From positions 91,117,272-91,181,271 of the forward strand of contig NC_081555.1 of NCBI RefSeq assembly GCF_963082655.1: DNA of 64,000 nt. The letters run 5' to 3'. Source of the DNA: Stomoxys calcitrans. Taxonomy: Eukaryota; Arthropoda; Insecta; Diptera; Muscidae. This document shows, piece by piece, positions 54,221-63,632 of this stretch. A program made the position numbers and the translations under genes. The notes under the pieces are model-generated. The model did not search any database, was not told the origin of the DNA, and saw only the letters and a program-made list of their open reading frames with translations. Position 1 is the stretch's first letter. Every line of letters starts with the position of its first letter.

Positions 54221-55029
54221 TTGTTGTGTATGTGTATGTCTTGAGACACTAGCAAATGGCAACAGCTCTGTACAGAAATTGTGCGCTGCTAATCATTTGA
54301 AATGTTTTCGCTTTATTTTGTGGTTAACTAATTTCAAATTTTTCTTGTGTCTTTGTATTTTCACTTTTTCAATTTGTAATTTTCTATTATTTGTTTCTTC
54401 TTAGGCAGCTGTAATTGAAAGAAGAAACAAGGATAGAGGTTATAACGAAAATAAGTTGCCCAATCGTTAAATGTGTTGTTGGTTTTTTTTGAAAGATACG
54501 GCAACGATTGGGAATGTCAAAATAAACTATGCAAAACACAGAATATAACGGTAATATAACTACATATGCAAATTTGTTCATGAACCCTATATTGAAGAAC
54601 CCTCTACAAATAATCTCAAGAACTTCATTGTAGGAATAAATAAATAAATGGTCTAAAACTTCTGAGGCAAAGATCACGCCGCTTGAATCGAAGACCTTTG
54701 GTTTATTGTGTCCACCCTAAAAACGAGAAGCAAAGAAAAAACAAGCCGGAAAATGGACATATTATCCACCAAAGTGCGATACACATCTTGAGAACGAAAA
54801 ACTAAGAGAGGAGCCTTATAAATGCAAGCTTAACCCAGTCGGCCAATTCAGGCTTCTACAGTAGTATAGAATGGCCTTAGTGATGAAAACCAGAAACGGG
54901 GAGATTTGTTTGTTTGCAATGACACAAAAATGTTCGAACCTCTAAAACTCTCCTCGTTACAACAAATCCTGCAGATTTTTCTATACCACGCCCCCAAGTA
55001 CCGATGTCTGTTAGCCGTGCAAGCCGGCA
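54221..55029. other. Gene-free interval
   Basis: No repeat family or coding exon that I can support. A short open stretch near 54720-54861 (..KWTYYPPKCDTHLENEKL..) looks slightly protein-like but has no start or splice signals. Confidence 0.4.
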
Positions 55030-55080
55030 ATTAGGATAAGTAACTTCCTAAATAGGTGAATATGAGCTAAATATGGAAAC
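55030..55080 (+). repeat. ~50-bp direct repeat, left copy
   Basis: 'ttaggataagtaacttccta' and 'aatatgagctaaatatggaaa'. It recurs at 56007-56055 on the far side of a DINE-like element. Confidence 0.85.
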
Positions 55081-55084
55081 AAGT

Positions 55085-56003
55085 TATAGCGTGCTAAGTT
55101 AGGCCGGGCCGAATCTCAATACCCTCCACCATAGATCGCATCTTTTCCCGATATCTCTTTGTAGGCAAACAGAGGATAAAAGAAAAGAATTGCTGTAATA
55201 TTGGAGCTATATCAAGTTATGGTAAAATTTCAGACAATACGAGTAAGAATTGCGCCCTCTAGTGGACACCCTTTAGCAGTATCAGGCTATAGACCGATTC
55301 GATTCATATTTGACACGCATGTTAAAGGTAATGGGAGAAGCCGTTGTACATAATTTCAAGAAGTCAAGATCCCAGATGGGTTTAAATGGCAGCTAAATTA
55401 GGTTATGGATCGATTTTAACCATATGTGGCACAGTTGTTAGAAGTTATAACAAAACACATCACGCGAAATTTCAGCCAAATCGGATTAGAATTGCGCCCT
55501 CTAGTGGCTCAAGAAGTCAAGATTCAAGATCCGTTTATATGACAGCTGTATCAGGTTATGGACCGATTTAAGCAATACTTAATACAGTTGTTGGAAGTTA
55601 TAACCTAACACGTTGTGCAAAATTTCAGCCAAATCGGATAAGAATTGTGCCCTCTAGACGCTCAAAAACCAAGCCCCCAGATAGGATTATATGACAACTA
55701 CATCAAGTTAATGACCGATTTCAACCATACTCAACAAAGTTGTTGGAAGTGGTTCAAGAAGTCAAGATCAAGATCGGTTTACATGGCAGCTATATCAAAC
55801 CATGAACCGATACAGCCCATTTACAATCCCAACTGACCTACACTAATAAGAAGTATTTGTTCAAAATTTCAAGCGGCTAGATTTACTCCTTCGAAAGTTA
55901 GCGTGCTTTCGACAGACCGACGGACGGACATTGCTAGATCGACTTAAAATGTCATGACGATCAAGAATATATATACTTTATGGGGTCTTAGTTCAATATT
56001 TTA
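55085..56003 (-). mobile_element. DINE-like copy, 5'-truncated, bracketed by ~50-bp direct repeats
   Basis: The minus-strand 3' end at 55085-55135 has the GGTGGAGGGTATTGAG and TTCGGCCCGGCC hairpin and AACTTAGCACGC. Five ~165-bp units follow. The 5' core ('cttgatcgtcatgacatttt', 'gtccgtcggtctgtcg') is present, but the first ~50 bp with the palindrome is lost at 56003. Confidence 0.7.
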
Positions 56004-56429
56004 GGATTAGGATAAGTAACTTCCTGAATAGTTTAATATGAGCTAAATATGGAAATAAACAGGGTAATCGACGAACGTAAGCCGAATTGGTGGCTGGAAC
56101 ACTTGTAGCAATGTAACTTAGGTAACGGTTTAGGCAGAAGAGAAGACAGGACCTCAGTCACTTTTGGCGACGTAACTATGGCTGATCCGAAGAGATTCGC
56201 CAGGTTGTTGAAAGTCATTTGTCGTATCCATGGTCTTCGAGCTGTTGGACAGCCATCACAATTTACCGTGGACGAAGTTACGAATGTCATCCGTGGCTCC
56301 AAATCATCATCGAGCGTTGGGCCCCGACGGTATCTATACACTGATGCTGAAGAATCTGGATCTACCTCGAATCAAGTACTTTACAACTGTCCTCAACCTG
56401 TCTTTGAACACTCGGGTAGATGTCTGCAA

Positions 56430-56508
56430 TCACATGGCAGCCGGTTGTACGTACCGGATAGACCCGAGGGAGTTCTTCATCGGTAAGGGCTGCCGCCTCA
56501 GTGTATAA
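56430..56508 (+). repeat. C-SINE copy 7, nested in family A
   Basis: CAATCACATGGCAGCCGGTT, 'gtaccggatagacccgaggg', CTTCATCGGTAAGGGCTGCC and CTCAGTGTATAA. The CAA tail is missing. Short flanking repeats: GATGTCTG before and CATGTCTTG after. Intact family A sequence at 51944-51990 shows the insertion point. Confidence 0.75.
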
Positions 56509-56928
56509 ACATGTCTTGAAGATGGGTAAAGTGCTCCCACTTCTGAAGCCTGGAAACGACCTGAGTAAGGGGGAGTCGTACAGACCGATATCCCTTCTCT
56601 CGCCAGTAGCCAAGACGCTTGAGGGAATACTCCTCCCAAGACTCGTTGGAGAATTTCCATTCCCCGAGCATCAGCATGGATTTCCAAGACTGTATATAAC
56701 TCAAGAATTGCTTTGCATGCCATCACCACACACATTTGCCATGGCTTCAATCAGCCCAGGCCATTTGATAGAACGGTCCTCGTGGCATTGGACCTATCGA
56801 AGGTAGTCGACGCGATCGGCCATGCCGAACTATTTCAGGACATCGCCAACACGTCCCTCCATCCAAACCAGAAACGTTGGGTCGCGAATTATTTGTGAGG
56901 TCGCCAGTCGTTTGTGGAATTCAGGTAT

Positions 56929-56980
56929 GCAAATGCAAATTTTGCCCATGAACATTCCACTAAGGAACAAGGGCAAATTT
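56929..56980 (-). repeat. 5'-truncated tRNA-SINE with AGGTAT duplication
   Basis: Only the 3'-terminal ~52 bp of the SINE remains ('cctaaggaatgttcatgggc' region, complement). It is flanked by AGGTAT at 56923-56928 and 56981-56986. Retention of the 3' end fits incomplete reverse transcription. Confidence 0.75.
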
Positions 56981-57031
56981 AGGTATAAGAAGTCGAAACG
57001 CCATAGAATGATACAGGGAGTTCCCGCAATC

Positions 57032-57137
57032 CCACGACAGCCGGTTGTTCGTACCGGATTGACCTGATGGAGTCCTTCATCGTCAATGGCAGCCGTTTCA
57101 GTGTACAACACACTGCCACAACAACAAAAACAACATG
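57032..57137 (+). repeat. C-SINE copy 8, nested in family A
   Basis: CAATCCCACGACAGCCGGTT, 'ttcgtaccggattgacctga', 'gagtccttcatcgtcaatgg', 'acacactgccacaacaacaa' and AAACAACAT. Flanked by GAGTTCCC and GAATTTCCCC; the uninterrupted family A copy reads 'gggagttccccaaggtgggg'. Confidence 0.8.
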
Positions 57138-58245
57138 AATTTCCCCAAGGTGGGGTGTTGTCTCCGGCACTGTTTAAACTCAGCCTATCCTCAATTCCAA
57201 CCCCTCCAGATGGCATAGAGATTATATCATATGGAGACAATTGTACGACCATGTCATCAGGCCCCCCACGCACTATTCATATCTGCTAGGTTAAACTTCT
57301 ATCTAAACGAACTTGCCGCTTTTTTCGCTGCAAGAAAGTTGAAGATATCTACAACCAAATCTTCAGCCCCATTGTTCACTACAAATACGCGGAAAGTGAA
57401 TAATGAGCTCAATAAGATAGTCGATGGAGAAACGACTCCGACCATCAAGTGTCCCAAAATACTTGGTGTCACATTTGAGCTGTCAAAGCTGTTAAGCATT
57501 CTCCCCACATGCCACAGCAATTTGCGATAAAGTCAAAAGTAGAAACACGGTCCTCAAGTCACTTGCTGGCAGCACTTGGGGTACTGACAAAGAAACCTTA
57601 TTGACAGCGTCAGAGGGATATCCCTTCTGCTGTGAATTGCAGATATGTCAGAACTTCGCTCTTCGAACTGCGAAAAGCTGCCTCCTCAGTTCTCACGTGG
57701 AGACCACCTCCATTAGGTGACAAAGATCTTATCCGTTCGAAGACTTAACTATATGCTGTACCTTCTGGACTGTTATCGCAAGGACCATTGAAATCATAAT
57801 CTTGTGGACATGTATCCTCCACCCAGAAGCCTTAAGGTGGATCTACATGATATAAAGCGTGAGGTTCAGACCTGCAAAAGAGAACCTATAGATCAAACGC
57901 CATATCAAGCGGGTCTAGACGACATTCACGCATAGCAATCGGGAGAATGTCGTCCTTGGAGGACGGCCGCAATGGGAGCATTGCACCTGAATAAATTGAC
58001 CTCCCCTGGCAAACCAGAGTAGTTCTGGCTTAATTACGATCCGGCAGTTGGAGCCGGCTCAACTCCTCTGATTGTGACCTGGGACCACACGACGAACGTC
58101 ACCTGTTTAACTGCCTATCGAAACCCACGCGACACAGACCTTGATTCCCCTGAACGCACCCCAATTGCATAGTTACAGAATTCCTTGATATGGATATACA
58201 ACAGAATCAAGAAGACGAAAGACGGAACACAACATACTGTAACAA

Positions 58246-58683
58246 CATTAGTAACTTCTAGTTCCGCGTAATAAATGGCCGCTGAGCTTTGGCCACGCTC
58301 CATTCGCATGTTCATCAGCAAGGATGCTCTTTGCATCTCCTTACCAGCGTCAATCTTTCATAACCCCACACCAGAGTCCGATCGGGCAAAAGCTTATGCT
58401 TCGAAATTGTCGTCTTTACTTCAGTACCGCAAAGACGATTGCCCGGTCCAGAAGTCAAGATGATATGCTAATTCCAAGGAACTCAATACACTATACATTT
58501 TAGACTCACCGACTACGCATTGTCCTGGAAAAGGCTAAGTACCTCCCGTCTGGAAGTCTCTTTCCAGAAAAACAACCCAGGCATAGTTCGCAGCAGCCAT
58601 TTAAATGTCCTTAGTAGTAAGGCAATTACCAGACCTTAGGTTCAAGATTTAACTGGCTGAAATATACATATCCCAGTTCCTAA
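58246..58683. other. Interval with an unassigned short ORF
   Basis: A 62-codon ORF at 58275-58463 (MAAELWPRSIRMFISKDALC...YRKDDCPVQKSR) has protein-like composition and could be a retroelement gag scrap or a chance ORF. No motif recognised. Confidence 0.35.
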
Positions 58684-58755
58684 TGATGTTGTTGTAGCTG
58701 TGTATTGTACTCCGAGGCGGCAGCCCTATCAATCCGGTATGCACAATCGGCTGCC
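58684..58755 (-). repeat. C-SINE copy 9, internally deleted
   Basis: Complement of 'catggcagccgattgtgcat', ACCGGATTGATA, GGGCTGCCGCCTC and 'tacacagctacaacaacat'. The hairpin 2 segment is deleted but both flanks of the outer stem (GGCAGCC, GGCTGCC) remain. Confidence 0.7.
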
Positions 58756-58867
58756 ATGAGTTTTTACCCCTGTTCCTCTATCACATTGACGAATACTTTG
58801 GACAGCACAACTAAATCTACTCTTGGGGATGGAAGCTTATCCTCTAGTACTATCTCTTTGCAGTTAT

Positions 58868-59614
58868 TGAGTTACAATTACCTCTTTCTAACCAAAACCT
58901 AACCTGCCCCAGTAGTTGGGGAATTAACATAGCTCAAAAATGGTTACACAAAACGTGCCAACTATCACTGAAAACGTGTTTGGTCTCGGCACTGGATAAA
59001 TATGAGCACCACACTGGATGGAACTTGGAGCTCCGATCTGTGTGGTGTTCATTGTTATCAAGAAAAGCTTATCTGCGAGCTACCGGAGATGTTGAGTTAC
59101 AGTTACCTCTTTCAACCAAAAACTAACCTAACCTTCCCTGTTAGTTAGGGATTGAACATAGCTCAAAAATGGTTACTCAAAACGTGCAACAACTTCCACT
59201 ATAAACATGGTTAGTCCGGGCGAGGGATAACTATGAGCACCACCCTGGCTGGAACTTTGAGCTCTAATCTGTTTGGTGCTCATTGTTGTCACGAGAAGAT
59301 TAGCTGAGAGCTAACCGGCGCTTCCACAGGTTGAGGCTAGTTGAATGATCCATACGGAGGAGCTGAAATTGGAGTCCCGGATAATACCGGTATCGTGCGG
59401 AGAGTCTCAGTGAGAGGCCGTGCGGCACCGACTCTTGCATATTGAGTGTCTATAATTCTCGATATGACAAGGCGTGTTATTGGCGATTTTAAATAACCAA
59501 TGGCTATAATGTTCCCGCGGCGATCGATTCTTTGGACCGGAACGAACATGCTCAGTTAAAGGAGCTAGACGAGTATCGTCACCTCCACATATAGACATGT
59601 GGCTACAACAACAA
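58868..59614 (+). repeat. B2 element copy 2 with tandemly duplicated 5' block
   Basis: A ~225-bp block ('gagttacaattacctctttc' to 'gcgagctaccgg') at 58868 recurs at 59093, then continues through 'gtctcagtgagaggccgtgc', 'tctcgatatgacaaggcgtg' and 'aataaccaatggct' to a tail 'gtggctacaacaacaat'. An AACCTAACCTGCC/AACCTAACCTTCC motif lies in each block. Doubled 5' blocks resemble repeated promoter modules of retroelement leaders. Confidence 0.7.
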
Positions 59615-59748
59615 TGTGTTTGGTATTCTCGACAGATTTTAAGGCGAAACTAAACTATACACCACAGTGCGTAGAAAAGTGTTACGGTTATGTATTCAGC
59701 ATATGCAACCACTTAACAACCATCACAAGGCAGCCGATTTATATTGCG

Positions 59749-59850
59749 TTGTTGTTGTAGCAGTGTGTTATACATTGAGGAGGCAGGCCTTGCCGATGAA
59801 GGACTCCATCGGGTTAATCTGGTACGTACAACCGGTTGCCTTGGGATTGG
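59749..59850 (-). repeat. C-SINE copy 10
   Basis: Complement of CAATCCCAAGGCAACCGGTT, 'gtacgtaccagattaacccg', 'gatggagtccttcatcggca', AGGCCTGCCTCC and 'acacactgctacaacaacaa'. Confidence 0.75.
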
Positions 59851-62479
59851 CTATATAACGTGTTGACCAGAAGCCAAGTTTTCTCGTACCCCAATGTTGT
59901 CACAGTGCTACACAGCATGCCTTTGGCAAAGAGTTTCCCTATGATATCATTTAACCAATAGGGAAGCAGCACAGTTTAGCAATTACAAACTTTTCATAAT
60001 TTCATATATTTTTCCGTTTTTCAATGTCTGAGCTTTGTTTCCTTTGGCACTTTTCAGCGATTTGCATTGCACATTGCGGTTTTTACTCTTTTCACAAATT
60101 ATTTAAACAACTTCAATACTAATGTCGCCGATAAGAATTCACGATGCAAAAAATCAGCTGACAGCTGTATTGATATGACAAAATCTGCCAAAAACAGGGA
60201 TGTATCTCATATGAACAAGGATAGAGGAGAGTGCCGAACAGGGCCGTTATATAAAAGAGAAACATTTTGTACTTGGCAAAGTCTGGTGGAAAGATTGTGT
60301 AAAGTAAATTTAATATCAAAGTACCAGCAATCCTATTGCTTAGCTATGTTTTCCTCAATTTCAGTTGATTGCTTGACTTACACATACATTCACCACATGC
60401 CCGCGACGACGACATGCAAACAAACAATGACCAAAAACAGTGTAACTCAGCTGACGCAAACAGCAGCTGTTAATATAGGAAAAAAGCAAATATAACACTG
60501 AATGAGGAAAAGAAACAAAACAACGACTCTGTCTGTCCATAAGTTTAAACTTTATGTGGCATAGCAAAACTGATGTTGGCCACAGTAACAAGACCAAATT
60601 CATGGCACAAAATCAGGTTCAATTAAACACAAAATAATGATGAAGGTCATGACTTTTTTTTGTTATCTTCGTCAAAAAAAAAAATAACGATCGTTGAATG
60701 ATTTTTTTTCAATTGCCTGTTCGAAGCACACACAAAATTTCACAGATCACTCAATCAAAAATCGATTTTTTCCTTTTTGGCAAGTGTAAAAAGGAATTGA
60801 TTTCCTCCTTCGATTGGGGCTTCGCCATGACAGACACACATGGTACCGATTTTTATGGAGGAGAGACAAGACACTTTATTTTTCACATCACTTTTTTTTA
60901 GTTTATACCATGTATGTTCACGTTGGTGTAGTATATATTTTCCACATCATCTACATACACATATTTTTCTTTCAATTGCACTTTCTCATATGGGGACGGT
61001 AGCAAGAAGGCTGCAGCAGATAGCCAACAAGCCTATGAGAAAAAAACACGAGTGTATACGAAGAATTCAAGAAATTCCTTTGTTTCATCACTATAAGAGC
61101 CTTTGTATTGTTTTGTTGGATAAAAGTAAAGCAATTATGATTTTTGCATTGTAATTTCCTTTATTGACACAACGGCCCCACAATCGTTGCTCATTAAAAC
61201 AAAAAAACAACAAAACACCTAGTCAAGAAAAAATCCACTACACTTTTTGGGGTTATGTACATGACATCTCGTCGTTTACTTTGCCACTATTTCACTGTAT
61301 TCTCCACCGACCAGCCAAGCAACCAACCATTCGACAAAACTACTAGTGCTGCTGGTAGTCGGGCACAATTTTACTTATATTTTTTTTTGCACTTGTCATC
61401 AATTTCACTTTTATTTTATATATCGCCTTTTTCAAATTTGTATAATTGTTGTAGCTTTTGTAATTGGCTTAACCCCTTTTTGCTTTTCTTCTTCAACAAT
61501 AGGAATTAGAGAAAAAAATTTAATTTTTTTATTATTTCATCATTTGCGTATTTACTTTTCATAAATTTGCTTTGCCTTTTCGTGCGTGGGGATGTGTGTG
61601 TTTTAATGTATTGTGCACTAAAATTTACTCATTTTTCTCACTCTCTTTCTGTATTTTTCCTTTCTATTTTTTTTTTTTTTTTGTATAAATTTATATTGCG
61701 AAACAACTATCGCAATATATACAAAAAAAAAGTTATTTCTCTTATTGGAAAAAATCGCGATTACGGACACAACACTTCTTTATAAGTTGAAGCTCAAAAT
61801 AAAAATAAAACTTTTAAGAGCATGTGTTGAAGCGAGATGAAAAATGTTAAATACATTAGGTCTCTTTTTGTAACGAAAGCGGTAGAACTGACTGATTCAT
61901 TCACTGGGAATGTAAACCTCGCTTCGCGAGTAACCGGTGTTGTCAATTCCCAGCGAATTTTGCTCAAGCACATTTCTTGAGGGAAGTTTACACCGTAAGG
62001 CAGATCGTACAATCCATATTAACAGAACCTAGGTAGATTTAAGAAGGAAAAGCCATAAGCATAACAACAACGAAATAAACGATAAAGATATTCCCACTCT
62101 ACTGTCAATCGTATGTACAAAAATTAAAATTGTGAAAATATAAACAAAATCTTGAAAAATTTTAAAATCTAAACAAACCATTTGCCATAAGAGAGTATTT
62201 GGATACAACTCTGAAATTTGAACATTTTAGCTGGGCTTATGACGTTACCTTCTGAAATCTACCTAGCATCTCAGGATTCACTGAATAGGATTAAGCCAAG
62301 CGATTAGCCAATATAATTTTTGGCAGTACTAGGCATTGTAAATGTCAACATGTTCCCTTTTCACAGTCATTCTGGGTTTACGTTTTCTCCTATTTAATGA
62401 CATTTTCAATCGGCAAATTTGACATCCTGAATCATGTTCATGGGGCCTATCCACTTTATGTTTTCGCAAGTGACCTAAC
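59851..62479. other. 2.6-kb interval without repeats or recognised genes
   Basis: The longest apparently single-copy stretch in the window: AT-rich, with poly-A/T runs at 60650-60690 and 61665-61685. ORFs of 60-140 codons overlap in several frames and show low-complexity composition. It may be intron, UTR or intergenic DNA. A hairpin-forming sequence lies at 61899-61958. Confidence 0.4.
61899..61958. other. Two-tier hairpin-forming sequence
   Basis: Outer arms ATTCACTGGGAAT (61899-61911) and ATTCCCAGCGAAT (61946-61958) pair at 12 of 13 positions. Inside, CTCGC-TTC-GCGAG (61918-61930) forms a perfect 5-bp stem. Function unknown. Confidence 0.6.
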
Positions 62480-63402
62480 CTTCTAGAGGACAGAGTGGGG
62501 CTGGGGGTTTACATTGAGAACCCAGGGACTGAGATCTGTTTTAGACTGCTTGACCATAATACGGTCCTGCTGGCGGAGATCCGGGCGATTATGAAATGTG
62601 TGAAGTGGTGTGGCGTTAACGCGAGGGCGTCGAGTCTGACATCTTTACCGATTCTAAAATTGTCATAAGGGCAATAACAACCAGGACGGTAAGGTCACGA
62701 AGAGTCTTGCAGTGTAAGAAGGAGATTAACGCCTTCTCTGAGGATGGGAAAATCCGCATCGGTTGGGTGCCGGGCCATAACAAAGTAAGGGGAAATGAAA
62801 GGCCAGACGATTTAGGGATGAAGGCCAAAGAACTGCCGTCTATAAACATGGTTAACTCGAAGCCTTTCGGATCGACGCAGTTCTAGTTAAGGAACTGGAT
62901 GACGAATGCGCATGCAACATTGTGGATCAGCGAAACGGTGGGTAGGACGGCGAAAATCCTATGGGGGGATCCAGATCGTGAGAAGACGAGGCTGAAAGGA
63001 AGTAAGAAGGAGGTCAGTATAGCTTTTGGTATCATAACGGGATACATACGACTACGAGCTAACTTATGTAAAATCGATGCGGCAAGTGATAGCATGTGTA
63101 GGTCATGCGGAAAAGATGATGAGACTTTGGAGCATTTCCTGTGTCATGCCCCGCTTTAACGTCTAACAGATACCGGCACTAAGGTGGAGACACAATACCA
63201 GACATGAACCAACATTGGAGAGTGGTAAGGAAAACAATCAAGGATTTTGTAAGAAGCACGGAACTTCTAACTTAAAATTTTCTTTTCGAGGTTATTTTTT
63301 AGTTTTTAAAGCGCACAACAAGCCGATTAATGGCTTAGGTGTATGTCCATAGTGGCATGGGGCGGATTAATATCTGCACCCTCTTTTCAACCTAACCTAA
63401 CC
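62480..63402 (+). pseudogene. Family J RNase H-bearing non-LTR element, 3' fragment
   Basis: RNase H traces in several frames: 'LLAEIRAIMKCVKWCGV' (E), 'SDIFTDSKIVIRAITTRT' (D), 'IRIGWVPGHNKVRGNERPDD' (final D). Then 'TNAHATLWISETVGRTAKIL', 'GIITGYIRLRANLCKI' and knuckle 'CRSCGKDDETLEHFLCHAPL' (C-x2-C-x8-H-x3-C). The 3' UTR ends CAACCTAACCTAACC (63388-63402). Frameshifts at several points; 5'-truncated. Related to 37345-37893. Confidence 0.75.
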
Positions 63403-63407
63403 TTCCA

Positions 63408-63630
63408 TTATTGTTGTTGTTGTTGTTGTAGTTTATGTGTTCTATCTTTCGTCTGCTTGATTCTATTGAGTGGCAAGACCCAGGAACTCTGCGACTAAGA
63501 TGGGGTGCGTCCACAGGGATTTGGGTCTGAGTCGAGTGGGTCTGGCTGGGCAGTTAAACAGGTGACGTCTGTCGTGCGGTCCCTGGTTACAATCGGGACA
63601 TACATCTTGCGCGTCGGCATCAATCCTTGG
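63408..63630 (-). pseudogene. Family A 3' fragment
   Basis: Minus-strand 'DAQDVCPDCNQGPHDRRHLF', 'NCPARPTRLRPKSLWTHPIL' and 'VAEFLGLATQ', then a tail of (CAA) repeats at 63408-63430. Its 5' break at about 63630 abuts a DINE-like copy. Confidence 0.75.
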
Positions 63631-63632
63631 TC

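Larger units (their letters stand above)
56049..58245 (+). pseudogene. Family A copy, 5'-truncated, with three nested insertions
   Basis: Begins at 'ggaaataaacagggtaatcg' (matching 51562) and runs through RT ('VTNVIRGSKSSSSVGP', 'KPGNDLSKGESYRPISLLSP', 'LVALDLSKVVDAIGHAELFQ', 'GVLSPALFKLSLSSIPTPPD', 'YGDNCTTMS' in place of YADD) to the C-terminal region. It ends 'ggaacacaacatactgtaac' near 58245. It is interrupted by C-SINE copies (56430-56508, 57032-57137) and a truncated tRNA-SINE (56929-56980). Inactive. Confidence 0.8.

Noticed and set aside
8575..63402. Interstitial telomere
   Set aside because: TTAGG-like runs are only two to three units long and always at retroelement ends; no telomeric array exists.
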